Below, in pieces: positions 9,474-19,128 of a DNA stretch of 23,741 nucleotides (positions are counted from its first letter, which is position 1; every line of letters starts with the position of its first letter). The notes beneath the pieces are model-generated. The model ran no database searches. It saw only the letters and a program-made list of their open reading frames with translations, and was not told the origin of the DNA. The position numbers and the translations under genes are program-made. Source of the stretch: Oehlia diaphana (taxonomy: Eukaryota > Glomeromycota > Glomeromycetes > Glomerales > Glomeraceae); NCBI GenBank assembly GCA_003833135.1, contig QZLH01001088.1, positions 20,384 to 44,124 on the forward strand. Direction: 5' to 3'.

Positions 9474-9930
9474 CAGTCAAACCCGATGTACCGATATCCT
9501 ATGTACCGATCCATTTCACAATTATAAAAAAACCTCGTTGTACCGATATCATATATGGTTTTCACGATGTAACCTGTACTGATACTACTCTTTTTGCCCC
9601 TTTATACTAGTAATGCATGGTAAATTAAATCATTATGACTCATTACTGTTTAATGACCATGTTAGTCCTGTACTGTTCTTAAAATGTGTATTTAAAAAAG
9701 TATCAATAAATTAAGAAAGGTATTTTCGCATCTATTATGAATAACAATGTATCAATCACACGGAAAAAGAAAGACTGTTCAAGATTCTTCTCAACAAAGA
9801 AAAAGAGTTGTTTTAAAACACGCGCAAAAGCGTCAACTCTGTTTGGTTATCAAAACCATCACGACTTACACAAGAAGAACTACAAAATATTTTATAGTAT
9901 AAATATCGATATATGAAGTTTTACATTATA
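9474..9930 (+). mobile_element. Decayed pogo/Tigger-type DNA transposon, left end and transposase start
   Basis: The left end begins CAGTCAAACCCGATGTACCG and carries three copies of TGTACCGAT(ATC) at about 9489, 9502 and 9540, plus a decayed fourth, as expected for subterminal transposase-binding repeats. After an ATG at 9747 the frame reads a basic N-terminus and then KRVVLKHAQKRQLC. There a one-base frameshift near 9840 moves the continuation to WLSKPSRLTQEELQNIL, followed by an in-frame TAG (about 9895) and YKYRYMK. This order matches the N-terminal helix-turn-helix of CENP-B/pogo/jerky-type transposases from established family knowledge. The rest of the transposase and the right end are not recognisable. 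The copy is dead. Confidence 0.55.
9747..9915 (+). pseudogene. CENP-B/pogo-type transposase N-terminal HTH, frameshifted
   Basis: Broken transposase remnant inside the element starting at 9474. Two reading frames each carry half of a helix-turn-helix typical of pogo-superfamily transposases: first HAQKRQLC, then WLSKPSRLTQEEL. They are separated by a frameshift near 9840 and followed by a stop. The DDE catalytic domain is missing. With no intact frame it cannot make a transposase. A domesticated CENP-B-like gene is an alternative origin but less likely next to the repeat-bearing transposon end. Confidence 0.5.
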
Positions 9931-10316
9931 CCATTATTTCGATCTACCAATAATTTTTCTCAAAACCAGTAGCAACGGGTTTTGACCGTACAGTACATAC
10001 ATAGAGTATATGTAGTTTTTGGAATCACGATGTACGCATGTATATGAAGATTGTAAAAGGATCCATTAATACATTTGAAGTGAACGAATTTTTCCAAGTT
10101 TTCGTAAATTATTTAATTACTTTTATTATTCATATTTTTTAAGTATGAATTATTACCAAAACATTTAAGATTTCTTTAAATCGAAATCCATGTATGGATA
10201 TTTTTATCAATTTTCTATTTTTAGATTCTATATGTACAATTTCCTTAATGAATCAATCAATAAGGTAAAAAAAAGTAAATGAGCAAATATCTCGTATTTA
10301 CATCACTTACGCGAAT
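9931..10316. other. Intergenic DNA downstream of the first Myb-like gene
   Basis: No gene was seen. It contains a CCGTACAGTACATACATAG stretch near 9987 that might belong to the right side of the decayed transposon. Confidence 0.4.
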
Positions 10317-11387
10317 TTAAATAGTAGAATAATATTCCTTAGCTACTTCATTTATCTCTGGAGAACAATTAACCTCATTTAAAAGAGATTCAATAGGAAT
10401 TCTTGAAGAAGAATCATTTTGACTATATGAAGGAACATTGTCAGAAGATGGAAGGGGAAGAATGAATTTTTGATGTTCTTGTTTTATATGATAATTTTGG
10501 GGTGGACTGCTAGGAGTATATGAAGGAATATTGTTAGAAGATGGAAAGGGAAGAATGAATTTTTGATGTTCTTTTTTTATATGGTAATTTTGGGGTGCAA
10601 CTTTTTTTGAATTACTTGAATTGATTTTCTGACTTGAATTCCTGACTTTATCCTCAGGACGCCTCTTATTAAGGTGTTTTCGAGACTGATTTTTTTCACC
10701 TAAAGGATCGGAGATATTAATTAACGAAAACTAAAGAGGAATTATTATTAAAATAAATTTGAATTGCTTACAATACACATTATTTTCATAGTTATAATAA
10801 TTTTTTTCAATCCAAATTTTCAACATATGCAATACATCATATCCATCCATTTTTGATTTTGAACGTTTATGAATCCATTCAATATATTTGATAATGGAAT
10901 CTTTTTTGGATTTCCAAAGTGGATCATGACATACTATCAAATAAGAAAAAAAAAAAAAAGAATTGGTACAATTATTTTTATAAGAATGTGCAAAATGAAT
11001 TTATCTAAAGATAATTTTTTAAAGTACATACAATTCGGATAGAGATGATTTTTCCAGCTGAATTGATTAAAAAAAAAAAAAAAATTAAATTTAGAAACAG
11101 AAAAAAGTAAAAATTTTTTATCTTACAACTACTTCGAACTTACTGATTAGAAATTTGTTTTGGTGTATATTCCGGCATAAATTTGCTAATTTTTTTAAAA
11201 CAATTAACTTTGTTATAAGGTCTATTAGAATTGTAATTTTTTTCCATATAATACATATAATTTATGATAAACGTATCTTCCTATGGGAATACAGAGAAAG
11301 AAAAATATAAGTCAACTATTATTTTACTTAAAAAAATCTTATATAAACAATACTTACTTCATCATTGAACCGTGAAGTTTTACCCAT
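10317..11387 (-). CDS. Myb-like two-repeat DNA-binding protein, copy A (diverged, five exons)
   Basis: Probable nuclear DNA-binding protein of 245 residues. Exons, minus strand: 11387-11358, 11280-11144, 11057-11032, 10933-10772, 10699-10317, all with GT-AG introns of 72-98 nt and phases 0, 2, 1, 1. It starts MGKTSRFNDE. Repeat 1 ends MPEYTPKQISNHWKNHLYPN, the Myb helix-3 pattern. Repeat 2 is degenerate: the Trp seen in the other copies is Tyr, extra residues are inserted, and the ending RRPEDKVRNSSQK lies beyond a fourth intron unique to this copy. That ending still aligns with RHSENKVKNYWNA of copy E, which supports the splice choice. The C-terminal half is Ser/Pro/Gln-rich and holds two copies of NYHIK(K/Q)EHQKFILP from a 93-bp duplication. 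The minus-strand ORF at 10731-10940 is exon 4 read through the intron. Confidence 0.7.
10424..10606 (-). repeat. 93-bp in-frame tandem duplication in the last exon of copy A
   Basis: Two units of 31 and about 28 codons, each starting NYHIK(K/Q)EHQKFILP(F/L)PSS and continuing with a Pro/Ser/Tyr segment ending PSY. The DNA differs at few positions, so the duplication is younger than the divergence of the five paralogues. It falls outside the Myb repeats, at about residues 156-214. Confidence 0.8.
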
Positions 11388-12015
11388 TTTTTATGATCGA
11401 TTATTTTCGTGTAGTTCAAATAATGTAAGATTTTTTTTTTAAAAGAAATTTTTGAACGTAAACAAATAAAAAGATGATACGAAGTAAATATTTGTTATTT
11501 AATAAAAAAAAAAAAAATAAGCTCGTGATTGTTTGGATTAGCTCAAAAAAAAAAAAAAAAAAAAATCTATGTACAGTACATTATTTCAAAATTATGATAT
11601 GATTTCAAAAAATTTAAAGTCCTTAGAATCAATCTCGGTAATACAAAAACCATTGATGTGGTATTTTAATACAAAAGGAGATTTAGAATAGTCTTCATGG
11701 CCGATTAAATGGTCCGGAATTGTTTATCCAATTAACACTTGTCGCAAAGTACTACGCACCTTTCCATTTTAAAAATGAAACGCTTAAAATATCTTGTTAT
11801 TATTAGAATTTTACTTTGTGATAAGCTAGTTTTAAAATATTGCAGTAATACCTTTTTGCATATTAATTAAATTATCGCTAGCAAAAAATCATTCATTCAT
11901 TCTAGAGTCTAGACTTTTAAGAAATAATGAATAAGATTTTACTGACCATGCATTGATATTAAAAAATGTTGTGTCACGATACATTACGTAAAGCAAATAG
12001 ATGAGCGCATTTTTG
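11388..12015. other. Intergenic DNA upstream of copy A
   Basis: No gene was seen. TGTACAGTACA occurs near 11570, about 185 bases upstream of the copy A start codon. A-runs lie at 11503-11518 and 11546-11565. Confidence 0.4.
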
Positions 12016-12240
12016 CTATGTATAGATAGTATTTTGTTCATTTAAATTTCCTAATTTCGGATGCTTTAACTCTATTGGGTAAATTAAAGGACAATGATCC
12101 ATTGTATTACATCCAATGTAAATGGTGATAATCTGATCACAAAATCCATTAGGATCGACGATTAAATCATATTCACATTTTAAAAGTTTAGTATTGTTGT
12201 TTATAATTACACAATGGATCATGTTTAATTGATAAACCAT
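12016..12240 (-). CDS. Small hypothetical protein, 74 residues
   Basis: Single-exon ORF with ordinary residue composition, unlike the Lys/Ile junk ORFs nearby. It begins MVYQLNMIHCVIINNNTK, has five cysteines (10, 23, 34, 44, 49) and a Pro-rich stretch near 50-60 (CPLIYPIELKHPK). An in-frame stop lies just upstream of the ATG. There is no signal peptide or membrane segment, and no family was recognised. It lies between Myb-like copies A and B on the same strand but shares no motif with them. It could be a small gene, one exon of a larger one, or a relic. Confidence 0.3.
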   Translation of the reverse strand: MVYQLNMIHCVIINNNTKLLKCEYDLIVDPNGFCDQIITIYIGCNTMDHCPLIYPIELKHPKLGNLNEQNTIYT

Positions 12241-13227
12241 TTTTCATTCAAACCTATTGAGTGATACTAACTTTAAAAATCATTTGTTATATCATTCAAT
12301 AAAGTTATCAATGCATGCCAAACTTGTAAAAAAAAACATTTCTTTATTCGATTCACTTAAAATATCATGTAAATAAATATGCTCCAATTTACACAAAAAA
12401 AGCATAAAAAAAAAAAAGAATGATCAAATATCTGAAAAAATCAAGATTCACACGGACAAATTACTTATTAGATAGATATCATTAAAATTTGGTCTATCTC
12501 AATAATTCATCATGCAATAATGACTATGTGTTACATTTTTTACTATAAAAAAATCGGGTTTCGGTATTTTTTTTTCGAATAATTTTCTAGAAAATTCATA
12601 ATCTCAAATTGAAAAAAAATATATATTTATTATGCCATCTTTACTTTACGCGCGAAAATAAATAATTAACTTCATAAACAAGTTCATATCGTTATCCTTT
12701 GTTATATAATCATTAACTTTAACTATCGCGCATAAAACCCATTTCTTCATGCGAGTTCTTATTGGATTCTTATAATCATAACTTTTCATTAAATTCAATA
12801 GAATGATTTTTGTATTGCATCTAATATGACCATAATTCCGTTGGTGTCTTCCTGTTTTTCACGAAAAGAAAATGAATGTTCGACTTAGGTAATTTTTAAA
12901 AAATTCTTTTTAATTATAATATATACGTACAGTACAACAATTATATACTAAAGTTTCTTTTTTGTAAATTTTAGCGTCGGATTGCGGAATATTTTGACGT
13001 CTGGCACATCACACATCATTATATCTCACAGTAAATTAAAATGTTTATAATAATTAATAAAATAAAATATTTTTACTTTTAAAATTTTAATGGTGCAAAA
13101 ATTTTTTTCCAATGAAAAATAAAAATAAAACTATAAATAAAAAAAAAAAAAGGACATCGGAAACTTATATGAGATCAATGAAAAAAAAGTATAATAAAAA
13201 AATAAAATCATAATAAAAAAAAAAAAT
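12241..13227. other. Intergenic DNA, nothing recognised
   Basis: A/T-rich with scattered short GC words. A TACGTACAGTACAAC motif lies near 12927. No ORF has protein-like composition. Confidence 0.45.
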
Positions 13228-13380
13228 AACAGAAACATAATAATGAAAATAAAGATAATAATAATGAAAAATAACAAAAATGATAACGAAAAATAGCGAA
13301 AACATAATAATGAAAATAACAAAAATGATAATGAAAAATAACGAAAATAATAATGAACAAATAACAAAAATAGTAATAAA
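13228..13380. repeat. Minisatellite of AATGATAA(T/C)GAAAAATA units
   Basis: Irregular tandem copies of AACAAAAATGATAA(T/C)GAAA and AATAATGAAAATAA. The Phe/Ile/Tyr-rich minus-strand ORFs (13131-13404) and a plus-strand Asn/Lys ORF are translations of this repeat. Confidence 0.8.
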
Positions 13381-13476
13381 AAATGCACAAACATTTTTAT
13401 TCATTATTATTTTGATCTTTCGTCAGACATATAAGTTTCCGGTTCCTTGTTCCTTATACTAATTATATTTGTATAC

Positions 13477-14265
13477 TTAGGGACGCCTATCATGATCAAT
13501 ACCAGAACGGTACGCTCTTTCCGTCATTCTTTCCCTTCTTTGCCTAGAGTTGAAAAAATTTTTGATTTTATTCTCAGAACGAAGCTTGCCAAATTTTATT
13601 ACTAATCCATCAATTATATATTTCCAATGAATGATACTAGATCGTATTTGACATTTACGGGCTCGTCCAATAATAAAATTTTTCTCATTAATACTTAAAG
13701 GATCGTGACATACTAATTATTAAAGAAAATAAAACATATGATGTATAATATATTAAAGATTTGGTTTAATGGGTAAAATAAACAAAAATAATAAATATTA
13801 AAGGATAACTGAAATTTACGACGCACAATCTGGATTGAGACTATTTCTCCAACTATATTAATTTATGAAAAATAAGATCAATGATTCTTTTTTTAAAAAA
13901 TAAAAGAGATTTTCAAAAAAAAATAAATAAATAAATAAATAAATAAAAATTATTTACTGCTCAGAAATTTGTCTTGCAGTATGATTCGGCATTTCTCTAC
14001 TAATCCGTACGAATCGATTATGATAGCTTCCCCATTCTTCCATAAGAAGAATGATACGTCTGTTATCCTAAAAGAACATTTCTTTAGTATAAATTATAAT
14101 ATACCGTGTTTTTGCCACCCTCGTTTCGTTCCAGAGTAATTATGATTTTGGACGACAAATATGTGTGCGTAACAACAGTAAACTACGGTACGGTAATAAT
14201 ATTAATAATAACACTCAATTTGTAATATTTACTTCACCACTAAATAAATCCCCTTTTTTCCGCAT
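13477..14265 (-). CDS. Myb-like two-repeat DNA-binding protein, copy B
   Basis: Probable nuclear DNA-binding protein of 134 residues, the shortest copy. Exons, minus strand: 14265-14233, 14067-13958, 13852-13827, 13712-13477; intron phases 0, 2, 1. It starts MRKKGDLFSGE. Repeat 1 has HNRFVRIS and MPNHTARQISE, then HWRNSLNPD from the 26-nt exon (48-56). Repeat 2 follows after LCHDPLSINEK, with Trp86 in IIHWKY and the helix-3 ending RSENKIKNFFNSRQRR (Phe where Trp is usual). The tail is short and basic. The donor of intron 3 is GTGCGT, weaker than the others. Intron 2 holds an (AAAT)n run at 13919-13947. A plus-strand ORF starts only 27 bases beyond its ATG. The family assignment rests on pattern match and agreement with copies C and E. 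Confidence 0.75.
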
Positions 14266-14292
14266 GATCTTCAAAATAATGAAAGGAATTTA

Positions 14293-14532
14293 ATGGGTTC
14301 TTTGGATGTCGTAAATGATTTGTTGACGAACAAAGGCATTGAATATTTATTAGATGAATTAAAAGATTATCTTGTGCGAAGCGAAATATTGCTGTTTATT
14401 AAATTTATTGAAGTTTACAAAGTAGAAAGTATACAGCTTCTAAAATTCTTGAGAAGCTTACAGAAAAGTGATAGATTGGAAGAAATCCAAGGTTATTTTA
14501 TAGTGTGTGATCTACCAAGCTGTGTAATGTGA
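14293..14532 (+). CDS. Small hypothetical protein, 79 residues, faintly RGS-like
   Basis: ORF with helical, protein-like composition and no low-complexity runs, divergent from Myb-like copy B, whose start codon is only 27 bases away on the other strand. It begins MGSLDVVNDLLTNKGIEYLL and contains RSEILLFIKFIEVYK (29-43). The pattern L-L-x-N-x-x-G-x-x-Y-(L/F) followed by an E-x-L-L-F helix is reminiscent of the start of an RGS (regulator of G-protein signalling) domain, but at 79 residues it is shorter than a full RGS domain of roughly 120. It ends at a stop after CDLPSCVM; later exons are not obvious. It could be a fragment of a captured or decayed gene. The RGS link is inference and weak. 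Confidence 0.35.
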   Translation: MGSLDVVNDLLTNKGIEYLLDELKDYLVRSEILLFIKFIEVYKVESIQLLKFLRSLQKSDRLEEIQGYFIVCDLPSCVM

Positions 14533-15175
14533 TAATAAGGTTGATCGTAAATTATTTATCTTACCATCTTACCATTTATTTTTACAATGCATTTATATAA
14601 AATTATTTCATCTTTTATATGTTACGTTATAATTATGGTTTGGCGAAAATTAAAAAAATGTTAACCCCTTTTTTTATTCATAATGGATGAGAGATCTACT
14701 GTCGTACAAAAGCAATTTGAAAGACCGGTGATACCAAAAATTTGACTTTTAAGATTTGTCATTATTTGTTTTGAAAAATAATTTTACCATTTAATGTTTT
14801 AATTTTCAATGATATGCATGATAAGATTACTCTAGTGTATAGTAATAATGTATTTGGAAAAGTTTATTTTTTACACAATAATGTTTGTTATTAATAAAGC
14901 GTAATTAAACAATGAAAGATTTTTACGAGTTAATTTTTTACCCTTGTAAAGCAAGAATTAGGAAATTTTATTATTACTAAATTATTATTACTTTTTCTTT
15001 GTTATATTAATTTTACACAAACTTTTTTTTTTTTTCAATAAAATATTTTACATTCATGTACAGTACAAAAATTTGAAACCAGTCAAAAATATTTCCGCCA
15101 ATATTACTAATATTACTTTGTAATATTGTGATAACAAGGGTGATAAATAAAATAAATCACTAAAACTACATTCCT
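14533..15175. other. Intergenic DNA between copies B and C
   Basis: No gene was seen. ATGTACAGTACAAAA occurs near 15057, on the 3' side of copy C. The rest is A/T-rich. Confidence 0.45.
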
Positions 15176-15868
15176 TCAATAAGGTTTAAATTCATCTTTT
15201 TTACTTTTACCTTTCGAATATTTTGATGAACAAGATTTTGGTTTCGTTTCTTTCTTTGCGTCATTTTTTATATCTTTTGTCCCCATTTTACTTCTGTGTT
15301 TCGAATTCCAATAATTTTTAACTTTATTCGCAGAATAACGTTTTTCGAACAATCTTTGCAATTCACGAGTTACTTCTCTCCAGCTGATTTTATCGCTTGT
15401 CATGAGAATTCTTTGAACTTCATAATCAATAATGACTTTTTCGTAATAACCAAAATCTTCTTTGCATACTAATTGAAATAAATACAAATTTTTTATATGT
15501 TGTTAAAATATTTCTTTAAAAAATAAAAAAGTATTAATAAAGATTATTTACATTCCGGGTCAAGATAATTTCTCCAGCTATAAAGTAAAAAGCAGACATT
15601 ATTATTATTATTTTCTTAAAAAAAAAAAAAAACAAATTACTTAATAATTATTCTTACCGTTCGGAGATTTGCCTGTTAGTAAACTTTTCATTCATTAATC
15701 CATTAATGATTACGAAACGATTAGTGAATTTCCCATAAGTTTTCATATGTTTAATGATCAAATTATCGTCCTACGACAAAATCATTTCATTAATAGATTA
15801 AAATAATTGTTTTATCTTTAAGATTATTAACATACTTCCTCAGTAAAATAAACCACTTTCGAACTCAT
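15176..15868 (-). CDS. Myb-like two-repeat DNA-binding protein, copy C (most canonical)
   Basis: Probable nuclear DNA-binding protein of 154 residues. Exons, minus strand: 15868-15836, 15770-15658, 15577-15552, 15468-15176; introns 65-83 nt with phases 0, 2, 1. It starts MSSKVVYFTEEDDNLIIKHM, where FTEED matches the W-T-x-E-E-D start of a Myb repeat. Repeat 1 closes with TNRQISERWRNYLDPE, nearly the textbook Q-x-x-E-R-W-x-N-x-L-x-P. Repeat 2 (about 59-115) has ISWREV (Trp87) and KRYSANKVKNYWNSKHR (Trp111), the R-x-x-N-x-V-K-N-x-W-N-S pattern of a second Myb repeat. The tail (119-154) is Lys/Ser-rich and could be a nuclear localisation signal. This copy is the best anchor for the family. Only the last exon is visible without splicing (ORF 15176-15487). 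Confidence 0.82.
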
Positions 15869-17460
15869 GATTACAGTACTTTTTAAAGTCGTCAAATTTA
15901 AAAAAATATTAAATATGATTATTCAAATTTAGAGAAAGAAAAATTCCTCAAATTTTATTTGAAGATTCTCTCGCTTTTTAAATAAAAATAAATAAATAAA
16001 ATATATATATATATATATAAAATAAAGATATTTTAATCGATCAGTTTTCAATCTATTAGTAATAAAGGACAGATTATTTGTTTATCATTACACTAAATAA
16101 TATTACTGTAATCTTTAAAATCTCTTTGTATTATTGACTTATTGATAAAAAAAAGTAAAGGGGGATAAAATCATTTTGATATCCTAAATCCAGATTAGGA
16201 CAATTTAAATTTTAATTTACCTAAACAATGCAATTTTTATTTATTGTAATAATAAGTTTTATTTTTTACCTGATCATTATAATGCAACATAATGCAATAA
16301 TCTTATTATGATCGTCATAATCCTCATAATGACATTCATCAATCATTATCTCTCATTTTACTTTCATTAAATGAACACAAATAATAATAATAGCTCGTGC
16401 AGATCAATGACCATTTATTTTTTCATTTAAACTCATTTAAACTGGTAAATAATAATAAAAAATATGAAAATTATTTCCTTATCAATGATTTTTATCTGAT
16501 AATGCATCATTTTCATTAAAGTATATCAGATATTATTATTTTACTGTAATCGCGTCAAAATGATTTTCAATTAAAAAATGATCACTTTCGTTGATTAATT
16601 GATAACATTTGATTTGATGATTTACTGATTTACTGATTTGCTGATTTAAAAATTTGAACCGTCATAGTTTTATCTTATTTAGAATTGGAATAATGCAATC
16701 AGATAAATTTCTGCACCCCAGATGAGCTTTTATGTATGACTCGGGTGTAACACCATATAAATATGGCTTAGTTAATAATCTTATTACTTAAATTTAATTC
16801 GACGGAGCAGATTTATTTATTTCTGAAATTATAAAAAATCATGTTTATCATGAGATTTACGTAATATAAACTTTCCCAATAAAAGATTGGCCAAGATTTT
16901 ACCAATTAAAGGATAACCTAATTTTAAATGTATTTACTTTTTTGGTTGGTTTAAAAACGATTACATTATTTATACCAAGATTCTAATTCAAACTTAATAT
17001 CTCTCTCTAAAATCACCTCTTTTTTATAATTGCCTTCTTTAGAATAACATAATCAAATGATTAATTGTATTAATAAATTTACTATAAATTCAATTTTTAT
17101 AATTCAATAATAATTTATTTTTTAAATAATAAAAATAATTTTTTTTTGTGAAATTTTGTTTTAGATTAGTTTGCATTACTAATCAAATAAATAAAACATA
17201 TAACAACTCTTTAATGTAAAAAAAATAATAATTATTATCGTTCGGCCCAATAGGATCATGCAGATTTTCATAGACCAATATTTTTATTAGGCATAGCAAT
17301 AATACATGTTTGATATAATAAAGTGGAATAAAAAAAAATATGGTGTAAATGAATATTTTATAGGAAAAGTTTAAATAAAGCTTATAAAGTGGATTAAAAA
17401 TGGCATAAAATAAAATCTATAGAAAGTTAAATAAAGCTTATTTATGATGCTACAATTAAA
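15869..17460. other. Intergenic DNA between copies C and D, left part
   Basis: No gene was seen. It holds an (AT)n run near 16000-16018, a short tandem GATTTACT repeat near 16616-16645 and a CCATATAAATATGG palindrome near 16753-16766. TACTGTA occurs near 16106 and 16543. Confidence 0.45.
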
Positions 17461-17780
17461 GCTCTGCATGAGCCGGCTCGAACCGGCTCGAGCCGGACGA
17501 TTTTTTAGAGAATTTGCGAAATGATCAGCTGATGATCACATGATCAAATATCATTTTGCTTTATTTTCGGAGATCGAGAGTCGGCTCATAGCTCGTGAGC
17601 TCGAACGACTGCATTGAATCTCAGCTCGGACGAGCCGATGCGAAGTCCCTTTGACCAATATAGCTCCTCATCCAACAAAAGTGTTATCGTTCTGACGTTT
17701 ATGATCATGCAATAATTATAGCTAGTGCTCCGCACGAGCCAACGAACCGTGCCAGCTCGTGCCAGCTCGCGAGGCAGGTA
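17461..17780. mobile_element. GAGCC-rich repeat, two direct copies of its start
   Basis: A GC-rich island in AT-rich DNA. Copy 1 starts GCTCTGCATGAGCCGGCTCG at 17461 and copy 2 starts GCTCCGCACGAGCC at 17727; 12 of the first 14 bases agree, in direct orientation. Copy 1 contains the perfect palindrome CCGGCTCGAGCCGG near 17483-17496 and many GAGC/GCTC words up to about 17640. Copy 2 has a doubled GTGCCAGCTC. The two differences between the starts are C-to-T changes in CpG context. It probably represents non-autonomous transposon copies. No coding capacity was seen. Confidence 0.45.
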
Positions 17781-18436
17781 TATTGATTTTCATCCATGAA
17801 ATTTTAGTGACGCCGGGGAAAATGAAATGCGGGCGAAGATTTCCCATATTTTAGTGAGCATGCATCGTCTGTATTCAGTGGAATTTGGACAAAAATTGTC
17901 CGGAGACATTAGATCGGAACCATGGTCAACTATGGAAGGTTCTAACCTAAATGCACAGATCCTTGTGCATAACTTGGTACAGTAATTTTATCGTTACAAT
18001 AAAAAGGTTTTTAGGTTCATTTTATATACAATACATATGGGCTAAATTTTTTCTAATAATAATTTTATTTATTATAAGTATAAAATAAGGAAGCCAAGGT
18101 ATATCTTTACAATTACGATATCAACTGTATATGTATTGATTTTAGTTATAATTTTATATTAAGTATAAGTTTATTTATTATACTGTATATGTACACTTTT
18201 TTTTTAATTGCATACACAATACCACAATACAAACGTTTGAAAGGGCTATCATCTCAATATAAGATTCAAAAACGAAATTGAAGGAATACACTTATATAAG
18301 TGTATATACAGTATAAAATAAGAACGTTAAAAAAAAAACATTTTGAAGTAAGAAAGAAAAGTAATTTCTTCTTTTTTTAGGAAAAAAATAATAGTAGTAA
18401 TAAAAAACAATGAAGGAATAGGAATATACTAGTTAG
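17781..18436. other. Intergenic DNA, partly GC-richer
   Basis: 17800-17985 is GC-richer and may continue the repeat to its left. It has a perfect hairpin ATGCACA/TGTGCAT (about 17949-17968). From 18000 the DNA is A/T-rich, with TACAGTA/TACTGTA words near 17979, 18181 and 18306. No gene was seen. Confidence 0.4.
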
Positions 18437-19128
18437 TTAGTTTGATTCTTGCAATGGTTGGTTCATTCCAAATAGGAGAGGATCAAGAATATTTGCCGCT
18501 TGTCTGGCCAATCTTCTTTCCCTGGAGTACCAAATATTTTTAATATCGTTTCTAGATCGAAATCTACTAAATTCTTCTTCCATTTTCGATTGTAAAGTTT
18601 TCCACGGGATGGTTTTCTTATTAGAGGAGAGATAGTCTTCAACCCAACTGTAAATGTATCCTTTTTCTTCATTCGAAAAAGGTTCATTACTGACTAAACA
18701 AACTAAAGCAAAGAAAAAAAAAGGTTATTCGAAAGTTTTCATAAAAAAGAATTTTAAGATATAATTATAATGATAATTTACTTACGTCGCGGGTCCAGCT
18801 TGTTCCACCAACTAAATTTTGTAGGCAACAAATTAGAATTATAATTCTTTTTTAAAAAATAAAAAAAATTTTTTTGAACTTACTGCTGGTAGATTTGCTT
18901 TGGACTGTGAGGAATGATTTTACTCAATTCCACAAAAGGATTACGATTTAGTCTTCCGTGACTAGCCCATCGTTCCATATAATCAATTATAATTCTCTCA
19001 CTCTAAAAAAAATTAAAAGTGGAAATTAGAATCCAATTATTTAATGCAAACTTGCTTTAATAACGTACGTTCAAATTAAATATGCAAGTTAACTTTTTCT
19101 TTCTTGCTCTTTGACTTCGTTGTGGCAT
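18437..19128 (-). CDS. Myb-like two-repeat DNA-binding protein, copy D
   Basis: Probable nuclear DNA-binding protein of 156 residues. Exons, minus strand: 19128-19069, 19002-18884, 18811-18786, 18702-18437; introns 66-83 nt with phases 0, 2, 1. The first exon is the longest of the family (20 codons) and very basic (MPQRSQRARKKKL), a likely nuclear signal. Repeat 1 ends IPHSPKQIYQ, then HWWNKLDPR from the 26-nt exon (60-68). After LCLVSNEPFSNEEK comes repeat 2, with Trp102 in TIPWKTLQ and Trp126 in RNDIKNIWYSRERR. The tail ends QPLQESN. The 18463-18687 minus-strand ORF is a frame shadow of the last exon and is not the protein. The acceptor CTTTAG before TTTGTT was chosen because it restores the LC motif shared by all copies. 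Confidence 0.75.

Noticed and set aside
10731..10940. Minus-strand 69-codon ORF as an independent gene
   Set aside because: It is exon 4 of copy A read on through intron 4. The conserved K-V-(R/K)-N motif is recovered only after splicing to 10699.
13131..13462. Phe/Ile/Tyr-rich minus-strand ORFs and an Asn/Lys plus-strand ORF
   Set aside because: They come from the A/T minisatellite at 13228-13380 and have no protein-like composition.
18463..18687. Minus-strand 74-codon ORF as an independent gene
   Set aside because: It is a different frame of the last exon of Myb-like copy D. The in-frame exon reading aligns with the other four paralogues and this one does not.
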